A stretch of 64,000 bases of DNA from Bos javanicus (lineage: Eukaryota; Chordata; Mammalia; Artiodactyla; Bovidae), in contig NC_083884.1 of assembly GCF_032452875.1 (NCBI RefSeq), positions 25,003,501 through 25,067,500 of the forward strand. Direction: 5' to 3'. Below the pieces are notes generated by a model, which did not search any database, was not told the DNA's origin, and worked only from the letters and a program-made list of their open reading frames with translations. Made by a program: the position numbers and the translations under genes. Of the stretch, positions 1 to 11,161 are shown in pieces; positions within the stretch are counted from its first letter, which is position 1, and each line of letters begins with the position of its first letter.

Positions 1-527
1 ATTAAAAAAACTGTATATCCATTTAAATTATACATTATCTATTTACAAATTAATCATGTTGGGTCAAGTTGGTCATGAGTAAGAATGAGTAATAATTACA
101 TGTTATATTCTTTTTACTTTAAAATGTAATTCCATCATAATTTGTGACAGAATTGGACTAAAGAAATTTAATATCTCAATTTGTCACTGTAAATTCTGTA
201 TCATGATAGCTAGGGTAAAAATATTACTTTTATCCATGTTATTTTTGAGATCATATAGGTTGGCTCTGTCAAATGTATCTAATAATCTTGAGTCACATTT
301 AATAAGGATAGTCTGTTAACTAATTGTAGAACAGTTAAACTCAAATAGAAACAGTAGATCCAAATTTGATGTAGAGGACTTTTCTCCATACTTTGTTATC
401 CCTAAACCCCATCAAATTCTTGCTCCACAGTGGTGGGAATGAGTTATCTGACAAGTGTATAACATAAATTTGTCAGGTTCCTTAACTGGGTAGAGCTAAT
501 CTAAAGAAAGACCACAAGCATCAAGGA
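1..527. other. AT-rich DNA, nothing recognised
   Basis: No repeat family, RNA gene or long reading frame is visible. Stops are frequent in all frames. Confidence 0.6.
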
Positions 528-628
528 CCCAGGAGCCATAATGCCTAGAGTCAAATTCCAGCTCTGCCACTTACTCACAGTATGACTTTGGCAAATAAAG
601 ACTTTTCTCATCATTAAAAGTAGGATGT
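528..628 (+). mobile_element. MIR SINE, 5' part
   Basis: The text follows the mammal-wide MIR consensus: a degenerate box B (caaattccagctctgcc), then a 'ccacttactcacagtatgact' style core and a 'ttctcatc' motif. It is interrupted by the Bov-tA at 629-843 and resumes at 844. MIR copies predate placental mammal radiation, so the SINE inside it is much younger. Confidence 0.75.
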
Positions 629-843
629 ATGTGTGTGCTTAGTCACTCAGTTGTGTCCAACTCTTTGCAACCCCATGAATTGTACCCAGCCAGGCTACTC
701 TGTTCATAGGATTCTCCAGGCAGGGATATTGGAATGGGTAGCTGTTCTCTTTTCCAGGGGATCATCCTGACCCAGAGATGGAACCTGAGTCTCCTGCTTT
801 GCAGGCAGATTCTTGACCATCTGAGCCACCAGGGAAACTCCTT
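629..843 (-). mobile_element. Bov-tA SINE, minus strand
   Basis: Read on the plus strand it begins at the tail side (gcttagtcactcagttgtgt) and ends with the reverse of the tRNA-like head (ctgagccaccaggg). The diverged box B and box A are on the minus strand. It is close to full length at about 215 bp and is inserted into an MIR. Confidence 0.92.
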
Positions 844-925
844 AAAGGTGGAAGGATAATGCTAATACCTATATTATGCTGTTTTATTGGGCATAAATAC
901 TTAATATATTTTAAAGTGCTTAGAA
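844..925 (+). mobile_element. MIR SINE, 3' part
   Basis: Continuation of the MIR of 528-628 after the nested SINE: 'ggataatgctaatacctat', then 'aaagtgcttaga', both typical of the MIR 3' half. The original AT-rich tail is not distinct. Confidence 0.7.
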
Positions 926-1257
926 GATTGCATTTAGGTGGCAGATGGCCTAACCCACTGACCATGGAAAAGAAAAAGACTGGAAGATGGTAGACAAGGA
1001 GGTCTGAGTGCATGAGAGGGCTTGTGCACGAATGGGGCATAGAGTATGAAGATTTCTGTGTCTCGTGTTAGTTCCCATGATAAAGCATCTGCATGGAAAA
1101 GGCATAAACCACCAAACAGACAAAATGATTCCACTTACAAGCCAGACTTTGTCAGTGTGCATCCCAGAACTGCCCAGAGGGCCCAGGAATATTGTAGCCT
1201 CAGTGACAGAGAAGGAGGCTGAAGATGTGTACAACAGTGAGGTATTCTACCTACAAG
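926..1257. other. Unique DNA, nothing recognised
   Basis: Short overlapping reading frames on both strands here run into the SINE beginning at 1258 and show no domain. I see no repeat family. Confidence 0.5.
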
Positions 1258-1478
1258 GGCTTCCCAGGTGGCACAGTGGGTAAAGAATCTGCCTGCTAAT
1301 GCAGGAGGCACAAGAGACATGGGATTTTAACTTCCCTGGGTAGGGAAGACCCACTGGAGGAGGAAATGGCAACCCACTCCGGTATTCTTGACTGGGAAGT
1401 TGTATGAACAGAGGATCCTGGCTACTCTTCATGGAGTCACAAAGAGCTGGACATGACTGAGTGACTGAGCACACAGAC
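1258..1478 (+). mobile_element. Bov-tA SINE, plus strand
   Basis: It starts with the tRNA-like head 'ggcttcccaggtggcacagt', has a damaged box B region near 1327, and continues through 'cccactccggtattcttg' to 'gactgagcacacaga'. Full length, moderately diverged. Confidence 0.93.
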
Positions 1479-1856
1479 ACATCTGCTTCCCAAGTCCATT
1501 TATCTGCTATCAACTGCTCACCCAACTTGCCAGAAACGTGTCAGTATCCCAGAGGAACCAAGCATCACACCACTCTAACAGGAACCTTTGCTCAGTGTTT
1601 TACCAGATGCAAACCAGATATAAAGCACTCTCTCCTCATTGCTCTTCTTACAGTATAAATTCCTCCCTATACATTGTGTGGCTAAAACATCCCTTGAATT
1701 TTGAATTTCAATTCCTAGTTCAGTCATAGGAAACACTTTTTCCACGTCATGTGGCAACCTATATGGGAGGGGAGTTGGAGGAGAATGGATAAATGTATAT
1801 ATTTGGTTGAGTCCCTTTGGTGTTCACCTGAAACTATCACAAAATTATTAATTGGC
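1479..1856. other. Unique DNA, nothing recognised
   Basis: No repeat or coding signal seen between the two flanking SINEs. Confidence 0.5.
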
Positions 1857-2129
1857 GGAGAAGGCAATAGCACCTCACTCCAGTACTCTTGCCTGGAAAA
1901 TCCCATGGACAGAGGAGCCTGGTAGGCTGCAGTCCATGGGGTCGCTAGGAGTCGGACACGACTGAGCGACTTCACTTTCACTTTTCACTTTCCTGCATTG
2001 GAGAAGGAAATGGCAACCCACTCCAGTGTTCTTGCCTGGAGAATCCCAGGAATGGGGGAGCCTGCTGCGCTGCCGTCTCTGGGGTCGCACAGAGTCGGGC
2101 ACAACTGAAGCGATTTAGCAGCAGCAGCA
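1857..2129 (+). mobile_element. BOV-A2 dimeric SINE, plus strand
   Basis: Two related Bov-A monomers in tandem: the first begins 'gagaaggcaatagcacctca' and the second 'ggagaaggaaatggcaaccc'. They are joined by a linker containing 'ttcactttcacttttcactt'. The element ends in the characteristic (AGC)n tail at 2117-2129. Confidence 0.95.
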
Positions 2130-2819
2130 TACCCCGAAACAAAATAAAAAGTTTAAACAACAAAAAGAGAAACACTCTCTAATCAATACTCATCTCTGTT
2201 TTAAGATATTGAAACCCCATCTCCGTGTTATAGCGATTTAATCTGCATCCAAACAGTAATTTCAGTAATATACCCCCACTAAAGGTTTGCTTATATATAT
2301 ATTTTTTCCATTTTCTCATTCTTTTTCTTTCACTCCTCAGAACAATATAATCTGGGTTTTGTGCCAACATTTATCTGAAACAACTTGTTAAAATCAGCTA
2401 AAATCTCCATTCTAACTAAAATGAGCATCTTTCAGTTACTATCTTATTTTCATACTGAAGAATCCAAACTCTATATGAACTCCCATGTTGCTAGTCCAAA
2501 GGCACCTCCAATTCAGTATCTTCAAAGCTAAGCCCTCATGATGTTTTTTCAGACTCAGCTATCTTTCATTATTCTACCTCTCATTAAATGACTTCACTTT
2601 CTATTCTATTGTATCAGTCAGCTATCTAAGACTAAGCTTTAATGTCTCACACTCCCATCATTTTATGTTGAGCACCAGCCCTGTTGATTTTAACTCTGTC
2701 ACTTAATTTGCCCTTTACCCTGAATCTTCATTGCACTATCTTTTTCTAATTAACCTTATGCTTTTGACACTGAAACAGACTCCTAACTTAATTTCTTTCA
2801 TCTCCTCTAGCTTTCTTCC
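2130..2819. other. AT-rich DNA, nothing recognised
   Basis: Pyrimidine-rich stretches but no recognisable repeat or exon. The 3' part may belong to the old LINE described next. Confidence 0.5.
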
Positions 2820-3085
2820 AAGTCATAACCATACTGCAGCAAATATGATTTTATCAAAATATAATACACTAGCACTGCATTCTCTTCTGATAAAATTCAC
2901 TTCAAAATGATACCATGTCTCTTTACTGAAGAACAATAACATTAGAGTGGCTAGGAAGGTCCTGCAAGTTTGCCCCTATCTGCTTCTCCTTCTGCATCCA
3001 TGCTCTTCTCCACCCTGATGACTGCATCTAAGTCACTCTGCCGTCCTTCAGTTATTCAGCAGACCAGGCATTGCTTGCCATAGTT
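2820..3085. mobile_element. Possible old L2-type LINE remnant
   Basis: Phrases such as 'aaggtcctgcaagtttgccc' followed by 'atctgcttctcc' and 'cactctgccgtcctt' resemble a common mammal-wide L2-type 3' region. The copy is heavily diverged. Orientation and family are not certain. Confidence 0.35.
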
Positions 3086-4299
3086 TTGCCTGGGTAGTTT
3101 TATTCATTAGTTTAGCTCAAAATGTTGCACATTTACCTTTTCCTCATTTAAAAATGTGTGTAGAATGAATGAGTAGGATGAATACCTTAAATTATAGCTT
3201 AGTGGGAAGTATACCCAGTTCAAAAGTTGAGCCAAAATTGTGAAACAGCAATCGCAAGGAAGATAAATGGATATTTAAAGAGAAAAGTGGGCACGATTGA
3301 ACACAGGATTGAGATACACTGGGAGACAATGGATAATTTAAGGAGTCAGGAATATTACACACACATTACTTTTTATTTAGAGCCATATATATATATACAC
3401 ACACACATATACATATATATATACAGGAAAACTGCTGTATCTCACCATTGCAACCATCTGCAGTGTCCTCTGTCACCATGGCTACAATATTCCTGGGCTA
3501 CAATTATTTATTGTTGTTAAAAGAAATCTATTAATTACATACTTTCTTATTTTATTGTTCTGTTTCTGAATTTTCCTCTCCAAATACACATTTCATCATT
3601 TCAATATGATTATTCAACTATTTAATTATATTTGATAAGTATTAATCATTTGATGGAAAATAAACATGGTATCACTTCAACTTTCTTGGATTCTTTTCTT
3701 TATGTGTTGACCACATTTGTATTTCTCAAACATTAAGGAGGACATTTACCCTTCAATGTACATAATTACTCATATGGTTCTTTATACCAACACTACAAGC
3801 TCACATACAGTATAGTAAAGTATGTAAGATTTTATGGATAATTATACAGATTCTAATATAGATAATTATAATATCATACATTTAGTGCAATTGTAGCTTA
3901 TCTCAAAAACATATATGAGTTGTTACAAATACTGTTAGCATTTTTTTTTTTTTTGCTGGGAATATTCATGCTTTCTATTCTTGGGGTACTACCTATCAGA
4001 AAAATTACTTAATTCTCTTATTTTAAAGAAACATATGTGATTAGAGGAGTATTAGTAAAATACTTTTCTACAATTAATACAATTTTATCTTAGATGCTTA
4101 TTTTAAACTTAATCTTAAAGCTGCATTTCTTTACATTTTGATGTTATAGTATATATTTGTTCATTCAGATGATTAAGACATTTTAAAATAAAATATGTTA
4201 ATCAGCATTAAAAATTTCAATATAAACAGAAGTGAATTATATGTTTTTATTATTATCTTTAATTTATTATTATCTTTATTTATCTGTATTTATTATTAT
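3086..4299. other. AT-rich DNA with simple repeats
   Basis: Holds the TA/CA microsatellite at 3384-3424, a run of 14 T at 3941-3954 and a TTATTATTATC tandem at 4247-4305. A 97-codon frame at 3227-3520 reads straight through the microsatellite and has no domain. Confidence 0.6.
3384..3424. repeat. Compound (TA)n/(CA)n microsatellite
   Basis: Alternating TA runs flank an 'acacacacaca' block; likely polymorphic. Confidence 0.9.
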
Positions 4300-4305
4300 C
4301 TTTAA
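4247..4305. repeat. Imperfect tandem repeat, about 16-bp unit
   Basis: Three copies of a unit close to 'ttattattatctttaa', the third separated by 'tttatctgta'. It abuts the hairpin at 4300-4339. Confidence 0.75.
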
Positions 4306-4339
4306 TACCCAACTATGGAAAAATAGTTGGGTGTTAAAG
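4300..4339. repeat. Hairpin with 17-bp arms
   Basis: The left arm (4300-4316, ctttaatacccaactat) pairs with the right arm (4323-4339) at 16 of 17 positions, the exception being a G.T wobble. The loop is 6 bases (ggaaaa). It is much stronger than expected in this AT-rich context. Confidence 0.85.
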
Positions 4340-5220
4340 GAAAATGAACTAATCTTTAAGTAGATACCATAGGCTCATTTCAGCCAACAATGGCCATAAT
4401 TTGTACATGTTTCACACAGATCTCTTATTCTTCTAGAGAACACAAACTATGGATATTCATTAATTTTTCTGATTTTTAAGTGTTGGGAAAAACTTAATTT
4501 TGTTCCAGTTTTTGTTCCAAAGTATGTATGCAAAAATATTTATCACATATATAAGTACACTATATCTTAAATCAAATATTATATAAATGAATATACAAAG
4601 ATATATGAAAAATATATATTTTAAAGCACCTTTGTCTGTCCACTTAGTTAAGAATGAGATTATCAAACCATTAAAAACCTCCAATGGGCAATTATTTCAT
4701 TCATATTACCTTCTTCTCCCAGTTCCTCCTATCAAGTAAATATTATTCTAAATTGTAAGATTATCATTCCCCTGAATTAAATGCAAGTCTAAATAAATTT
4801 TAATAAACTTTGAGAGATATTCTTAAGCTATATGAAAAATGTGAATAATAATGATAAAATGAAGATATGAGCACTCACAACAAAGCTTAAAGGAAATAAT
4901 TCTGCTATCAAAATTTTGAAGTGCACATTGTACCCCTCCCAGATTCTTATAATACAGAATTTTGTGTTTTAATTTATTTATTTTACAGTTTTCCTGTGTG
5001 TGTGTATATATATATATTTCTATCCTAAATAGTATACTTTTTAGTTTTGAATTTTTAACTTACTATAAATTTAACTATATGATATATGCTCATCTGAAAC
5101 TGTTTTTTCATTATTATGTTGATTAGATTTATCCTCATTAATATCTATACTTGTATTTTAGTTATATTAATTATTCATAATATACACTGGATAAACAATA
5201 CAAATATACATGTCTAGAGG
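4340..5220. other. AT-rich DNA, nothing recognised
   Basis: Contains a (TG)n(TA)n microsatellite at 4995-5017. No exon-like or repeat-family sequence was identified. Confidence 0.55.
4995..5017. repeat. (TG)n(TA)n microsatellite
   Basis: Pure TG run followed by a pure TA run. Confidence 0.9.
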
Positions 5221-5920
5221 AGAATGAAAAAGTTGACTTAAACTCAACATTCAGATAACTAAGATCATGGCATCCAGTCCCATCACTTCATGGCAAATAG
5301 ATGGGGAAACAGTATTAACAGTGGCTGACTTTATTTTGGGGGCTCCAAAATCACTGCAGATGGTGACTGTGGCCATGAAATTAAAAGAAGCATACTCCTT
5401 GGAAGGAAAGTTATGACCAACCTAGAGTGCATATTCAAAAGCAGAGACATTACTTTACCAACAAAGGTCCGTCTAGTCAAGGCTATGGTTTTTCCAGTAG
5501 TCATGTATGGATGTGAGAGTTGGACTATAAAGAAAGCTGAGTGCCGAAGAATTGATGCTTTTGAACTGTGGTGTTGGAGAAGACTCTTGAGAGTCCCTTG
5601 GACTGCAAGGAGATCCAACCAGTCCATTCTAAAGGAGATCAGTCCTGGGTGTTCATTGGAAGGACTGATGTTGAAGCTGAAACTCAGTACTTTGGCCACC
5701 TGATGCGAAGAGATGACTCATTTGAAAAGACCCAGATTCTGGAAAAGATTGAGGGCAGGAGGAGAAGAGGACAACAGAGGATGAGATGGTTGGATGGCAT
5801 CACCAACTCGATGGACATGAGTTGGGTGAACTCCAGGAGTTGATGATGGACAGGGAGGCCTGGAGTGGTGTAGTCCATGGGGGTTGCAAAGAGTTAGACA
5901 TGACTGAGTGACTGAAGTGA
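5221..5920 (+). mobile_element. BovB (RTE) LINE 3' end, 5'-truncated
   Basis: The copy starts in the region coding for the C-terminal part of the BovB ORF2 reverse transcriptase and runs to the end of the element ('gactgagtgactgaagtgaa'). Translated pieces on + include MTNLECIFKSRDITLPTKV (5413 onward) and the RRSNQSILKEISPG and RMRWLDGITNSMDM motifs. The frames change twice, so the protein is broken. Nearly all BovB copies here are 5'-truncated like this, as expected of target-primed reverse transcription. Confidence 0.95.
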
Positions 5921-5963
5921 AATGATAGGCATTTGGTTTTTTCAAGTTTACCTATTATTTTGT

Positions 5964-6163
5964 TGTTGTTTAGTCACCAAGTCATGCCTGACTCTTTGCA
6001 ACCCCACATGTTGTAGCCCACCCAGTTCCTCCATCCATGAAATTCTCCAGGGAAGAATACTGGAGTGGGTAGCCATTCTTTTCTCCAGGAGATCTTCTAG
6101 ACCCAGGGATCTTCTACATTGCAGGTGAATTCTTTACCACCTCAAGGCCCCCAGAGAAGCCTT
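5964..6163 (-). mobile_element. Bov-tA SINE, minus strand
   Basis: The plus-strand text 'gttgtttagtcaccaagtca' is the tail side. The head side 'cagagaagccttg' ends at 6163. Older and more diverged than most copies in the window. Confidence 0.88.
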
Positions 6164-6419
6164 GTTTATTATCATACTATTACTATTTATATTATTATTT
6201 ATATCTCCAGAGACAAACATGCAATTGTTCTCTAGGGTATGTGCTTGAATGTGGACTCACTGGATCTCACTGCATAACCTGTTACTTTGCCATTTACTCA
6301 TATTTTTCCTAACTTACATGAAAAAAATGTTTATATTTCCAATGTTATAGTCTCCTTATATTGGTTCTGGTGGGGACTGATCTATTACTTATACCTGGAA
6401 ATGGTTGTTTTCCATTTTT

Positions 6420-6845
6420 AAATTAACTTTTATTGGAGGTAACCTATAGAGAGTAACATGCATGATTATTAAGTGTACAATTTAATGTACAAATGTATAT
6501 ACTTGTATAACCATCACATAGATCTAAGTATGAAGCACTAGTAGAGTTTTAGAAGCTTCCTCCTTACTTTGAATATACTGTCAAAGGTTATCACCATTCT
6601 GACTTCTGTCAACAAATGTTAGGATTACCTGTTTTTGACCTTCATTTAAATGGAAAACTATAGAATATATTTTTTGATGTCAAACTTCTTTGTTTAACAT
6701 TTTGTCTATTATGATCATCATGTTATAATCTACTACACTAATTCATTATTATACTAGAACATGGGATTATGTTTTAGAAATATATCTCAGATTATTTATC
6801 CCTTGTATCATTGATGGATAACTGAAATACTTACAGCTTTTTATC
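6420..6845 (-). mobile_element. Old L1 LINE antisense, segment 1
   Basis: The plus strand resembles the reverse complement of the L1 3' region: 'gattattaagtgtacaattt', then 'tataaccatcacatagatct', and later a 'catttaaatggaaa' motif. It continues beyond the two nested elements at 7641-8570. Confidence 0.65.
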
Positions 6846-7143
6846 TCCCCTGGTAGCTCAGCTGGTAAAGAATCTACCTTCTATTCAGGAGATCCCAATT
6901 TGATTCCTGGGTCAGGAAGATTCGCTGGAGAAGGGACAGGCTACCCACTCTAGTATTCTTGGGCTTTGTTAGTGGTTCAGCTGTTAAAGAATCACCAGCA
7001 GTGTGGAAGATCTGGGATTGATCCCTGGGTTGAAAAGACACCCTGGAGAAGGGAACAGCTACCCACTCCAGTATTCTGACCTGGAGAATTCCATGGACTG
7101 TATGGTCCACAGTTTTGCAGAGTTAGACACTGAGTGACTTTCA
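6846..7143 (+). mobile_element. tRNA-derived SINE, tandem double-headed copy
   Basis: Two heads follow one another. The first (6846-6960) reads 'tcccctggtagctcagctgg', a good tRNA box A, and stops at 'agtattctt'. The second (6961-7143) reads 'gggctttgttagtggttcag' with box B near 7015 and has a complete body ending 'gagtgactttca'. A dimer of this kind can arise by insertion of one SINE into the tail of another. It splits the old antisense L1. Confidence 0.88.
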
Positions 7144-7230
7144 TGTCATTTCAAATCAAATTTAAAAAAAAGAAAATCAAGTTAGTATAAACATTATCAA
7201 CCCATATGTTGTGCAGACACTAATTTCTCC

Positions 7231-7640
7231 TGTTGTTCCTCTTCAGTCACTTAGCAGTGTCTGACTCTTTTTGACCCCATGCATTGCAACACACCAGGCT
7301 TCCCTGTGTTTCACTACCTCCCAGAGTTTGTTCAAACTCATGTCTATTGAGTCAGTGATGCCATGCAACCGCTTCATCCTGTCACCCCCTTCTCCTTCTG
7401 CCCTCAATCATTCCCAGCATCAGGGTCTTTTCCAGTGAGTCAGCTCATCCCATCAGGTGGCCAAAGAATTGGAGTTTCAGCTTCAGCATCTGTCCTTCCA
7501 ATGAATATTCAGGGTTGATTTTCCTTAGGATTGACTGGTTTGATCTTATAATCCAAGAGACTCTCAAGAGTCTTCTCCAGCACCACAGTTTGAAAGTATC
7601 AATTCTTCTGTGCTCAGTCTTCATTATGGTCCACCTCTCT
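7231..7640 (-). mobile_element. BovB LINE 3' end, minus strand
   Basis: It begins at the element's 3' end (cttcagtcacttagcagtgt) and runs back into the ORF2 C-terminus, breaking off after 'ctcagtcttcattatggtcc'. It is inserted in the antisense L1 of 6420-8570. Confidence 0.92.
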
Positions 7641-8570
7641 TGGACTTATAGTAAATAATATACTATTTAGTGAGCCACTGGGTATGTGAATTCTAGTTTT
7701 AGTAGATTCTGCCAAATTGATTTTTTACCACGTTGATAGAAATTTGTAATCCTCTAGTTATATATGAGACTTCCAGGTGTTCTGATAATTTTCAATTCCT
7801 AGATTTAATTATCTCTTTTTGTTGGATCCGTAGTTTTGTCTCAGTGTGGTTTTATATTTTCATTTTCTTATTTCTCCATTCTCCATATATTAACATTTCT
7901 CCATGTTGCTAAATAATTGGGCTACATTCCAGGTAATTATTGACTATTTGGATATCCTCTATTCTGAAGCGATTGTTCAAAGTTCTGCCTAATTTTTAAA
8001 TGATTGGGTTATCTATTTTTTACTTATTGATTTGTTGGAATTCTTTATATAGTCCTTTCACACTCCTATGTATACACTTTTTCCTCTCCTTTCTACCAAA
8101 CAGAAGATTTTAAAAGATCAATGATGTCCAAATTGCCTATACTTTTTTTGATGGTTAGACTCTTGTGTCACATTTAAGAAATTACTTCCCCAATCTGATA
8201 TACAGAAAATATTTTTCTATAGTAAGTTCTAGAAGATTTATTCTTTAACCATTTGCATTTAGGTCTCAATAAATTTGAAATTAATTTTATGCAAAATGAA
8301 AGGAATGGGTCAAAGTTTATTTTTTCCTTATGGAAATTCAATTGACTATTAAAAAGGCCATTCTTTACCCACTTAAGACATATTTCCAACAGTTTTGTTG
8401 TTGCTTTGTGTGGAATTTTGTTATTTTATTTTATCATAGTATGAATTCATGCTTTCTGGTATACCAGGTCTTGGAATTCTTCAGCGTCTTTTATGATGGT
8501 TTCTTCTTTAAGATATTACTTTATTCTTGCTGCTGCCAGTTTTCTGTGGGCACCAACAACCTTAAAAGAC
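7641..8570 (-). mobile_element. Old L1 LINE antisense, segment 2
   Basis: The plus strand carries the reverse complement of the L1 ORF2 3' part, recognisable from 'tttgttggaattctttatat', 'acatttaagaaattacttcc', 'catttaggtctcaataaatt' and 'caattgactattaaaaaggc'. No reading frame survives. Confidence 0.72.
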
Positions 8571-9487
8571 CTTAAATAAAAATTTATTCTTCAAGAATAA
8601 ATTCTTGAAGTTTATGCTCTCCTCTGTCACCTTCCCAACACTCCTTCAACACAAGATGTACAAATTCCATCTTCAAACCAAGTTGAAGATGAAATTATTT
8701 TTCTCTTATACATTCCCAAGTCAGGCTTCTTTCCTTCTGACCAGCAAACAGAACAAAAGACAAGAAAATTAAAATTATTTACATAATTTCCCTCTAAAGT
8801 TTGGTTTTGATTTGTTTTGTTCTTCCTAATCACATATTGAGGATGACATTTTCTGTAGTCAAAGCTTTATGTAGGATTCTTTTTCTGACTTATGAGCAGT
8901 AAAACCAGTATCTAGCTTATTGACAGAGGCTGCAGGTCATTGCCATCCTCTGGACACACTTTTCCTTTTGTCTTAGTCACTTTCAGTTTCCTTGTTGTCT
9001 TTAGTCTCTAAGATTTTTCTTCCATCCCCCACCCACCACGCCCATACCAGGTCAATGGTGAACTTAAAACAGGTTAAATATTTAAAGTTTTTTTATTATA
9101 AACATATTTTAATTGTCATACGTGCTTCTTTACTGATATATTAACTAAAATGGTCCTGCAGGTATCATGACCAATTTTGAAGCAGAAGACATCAGCAGAA
9201 TCTTATTGTCTGCAACAGTTTTAGCATGATACAAAAATATCTGTGGTTTAAATTGGCAATAGTGTCAGAGACAATGCCGTCATGCTGTAGTATCTTTATG
9301 TCTATTTCATAATGAAAAGAACTGGTAAATTTCAGTTAGAGATACATTAGGAGAACAAGGATGAATTTTTCCCACCCAGATTCATAGAACCCAGGAGAGG
9401 AACTGCTGCCCTAAAATAAAAATAAGAAATCATATAAAACATGTCATTTTAATACATTAGCTAGTCTCTCTTTCTCTTTCTGTCCCT
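8571..9487. other. Unique AT-rich DNA
   Basis: No family recognised. At 8589-8610 there is a perfect 10-bp inverted repeat (cttcaagaat / attcttgaag) with a 2-base spacer, probably fortuitous. Confidence 0.5.
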
Positions 9488-9597
9488 CCCTCAAAACATG
9501 GAGCACATGTATACCTGTGATGGATTCATTTTGATATTTGGCAAAACTAATACAATTATGTAAAGTTTAAAAATAAAATAAAATTAAAAAAAAAGAA
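9488..9597 (+). mobile_element. Ruminant L1 3' UTR end with A-rich tail
   Basis: Reads 'gtatacctgtgatggattca', then 'ggcaaaactaatacaattat' and 'aaataaaataaaattaaaaa', the standard end of the young ruminant L1. Severely 5'-truncated, about 110 bp. Confidence 0.88.
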
Positions 9598-9700
9598 AAT
9601 TAATGATATCTAAATTATCTATACTTTTGGTTGGATTTTTTGATGTAGTATTTAAGAAATTATTTCTTTCAGTATGGTTATTTCAGATATCTTGTCTGCT
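9598..9700 (-). mobile_element. Old antisense L1 scrap
   Basis: The sequence 'gatatctaaattatctatac' followed by 'gtatttaagaaattatttct' aligns by eye with 8120-8200 of the old L1 described above, so it is the same L1 region from a different copy. Confidence 0.45.
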
Positions 9701-10212
9701 ATATAAATCAAAACTATGACAAGTTTGGCTGAGACAATACGAGTAACAGCACAGAAGAAACAAACAAAGCATGTCTTTAGACCATATTTTACTTCTATTT
9801 GGTAAATGACATAGTCATATTGGAAAAAGTTTATGTTTCTGGGAATGAATACTTAAAAACAATTCTAAGTACCTTCTTCATTATCAGATCAATCACTAAA
9901 ACTTTAGCTTTTATATTTAAACAAAATTTTCTTAGCTTTGTTGAAATCATGTTTTACATATATACAATCACAAAATTCAAGTCCTGAATATGAACCGTAT
10001 AAAATTTACCTAAGTACTAATATTTTAAAATATTGACACATATTTCAAGTTAAATATATTGATGTCTAATCAATAATACATAAGCATAAAGAGATAATTT
10101 TATATTTGTTGCTGTTTTCAAATTTTAGTAACAGAAACATCAAAGCCAGTTTGTTTTATATTATTTAAAAACTATTTCCTATTTCTTACTGATACCAATA
10201 ATAAGTGTGGGT
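9701..10212. other. AT-rich DNA, nothing recognised
   Basis: A 62-codon frame at 9799-9987 has no recognisable domain. Confidence 0.5.
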
Positions 10213-10223
10213 ATGATCACAGA

Positions 10224-10456
10224 TGGGCTTCCCAGGTGGCGCTAGTGTTAAAAAACTTGCCTGCCAGTGCAGGAGACATAAGAGACTTGGGTTTGATCCT
10301 TGGGTTGGGAAGATCCCCTGGAGGAAGGCTTGGCAACTCACTCCAGTATTCTTGCCTGGAGAATTCCTAGGACAGAGGAGCCTGGCAGGTTACAGTCCAT
10401 AGGGTTGCAAAGAGTCAGACACGACTGAAGTGACTTAGCATGCACGCCATGTACAC
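10224..10456 (+). mobile_element. Bov-tA SINE with 11-bp target-site duplication
   Basis: Full head 'gggcttcccaggtggcgcta', a box B-like 'ggtttgatcc', and tail 'gacttagcatgcacgccatg'. ATGATCACAGA occurs at 10213-10223 and again at 10457-10467, which marks the insertion precisely. Confidence 0.97.
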
Positions 10457-10664
10457 ATGATCACAGACTATTTTATTACTAAAGAAGGAAAAAAACAGAA
10501 ATTTTATGAGTTTTAGATTTTCTAATATTTGCATATAATTTAAATGAGCATAAAGTAATTGTTTGACAATATCTTGTTACTCAGTTTGGAACTGAAGCTT
10601 ATCATACTGAAAAAGTACAAAATGACATCAAATGATTTACCTTTATTTTTAAATCAAAGACTTC

Positions 10665-11161
10665 GTTCAGTTCAGTTCAGTCGCTCAGTTGTGTCCAACA
10701 CTTTGCGACCCCATGAATCGCAGCAGGCCAGGCCTCCCTGTCCATCACCATCTCCTGGAGTTCACTCAAACTCACGTCCATTGAGTCGGTGATGCCATCC
10801 AGCCATCTCATCCTCTGTCGTCCCCTCCTCCTCCTGCTCCCAATCCCTCCCAGCATCAGAGTCTTTTCCAATGAGTCAACTCTTCACATGAGGTGGCCAA
10901 ACTACTAGAGTTTCAGCTTTAGCATCATTCCTTCCAAAGAACACCCAGGGCTGATCTCCTTTAGAATGGACTGGTTGGATCTCCTTGCAGTCCAAGGGAC
11001 TCTCAAGAGTCTTCTCCAACACCACAGTTCAAAAGCATCAATTCTTCGGTGCTCAGCTTTCTTCACAGTCAAACTCTCGTATCCATACATGACCACTGGA
11101 AAAACCATAGCCTTGACTAGATGGACCTTTTTGGCAAAATAATGTCTCTGCTTTTCAATAT
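10665..11161 (-). mobile_element. BovB LINE 3' end, minus strand
   Basis: Starts with the (gttca)n terminal repeat typical of the BovB 3' end and runs back to 'aatgtctctgcttttcaata'. Minus-strand pieces encode MVFPVVMYGYESLTVKKAEH (11108 downward) and the GRQRMRWLDGITDSMD motif. Relatively well preserved, but it covers only the C-terminal part of ORF2. Confidence 0.95.

Noticed and set aside
3227..3520. 97-codon plus-strand frame
   Set aside because: It reads through a TA/CA microsatellite as a repeated IY/TH string and shows no domain.
10224..10456. tRNA-like box A and box B (also in the other Bov-tA copies)
   Set aside because: These are internal promoter relics of tRNA-derived SINEs; no copy can be folded into a complete cloverleaf with an acceptor stem, so none is a tRNA gene.
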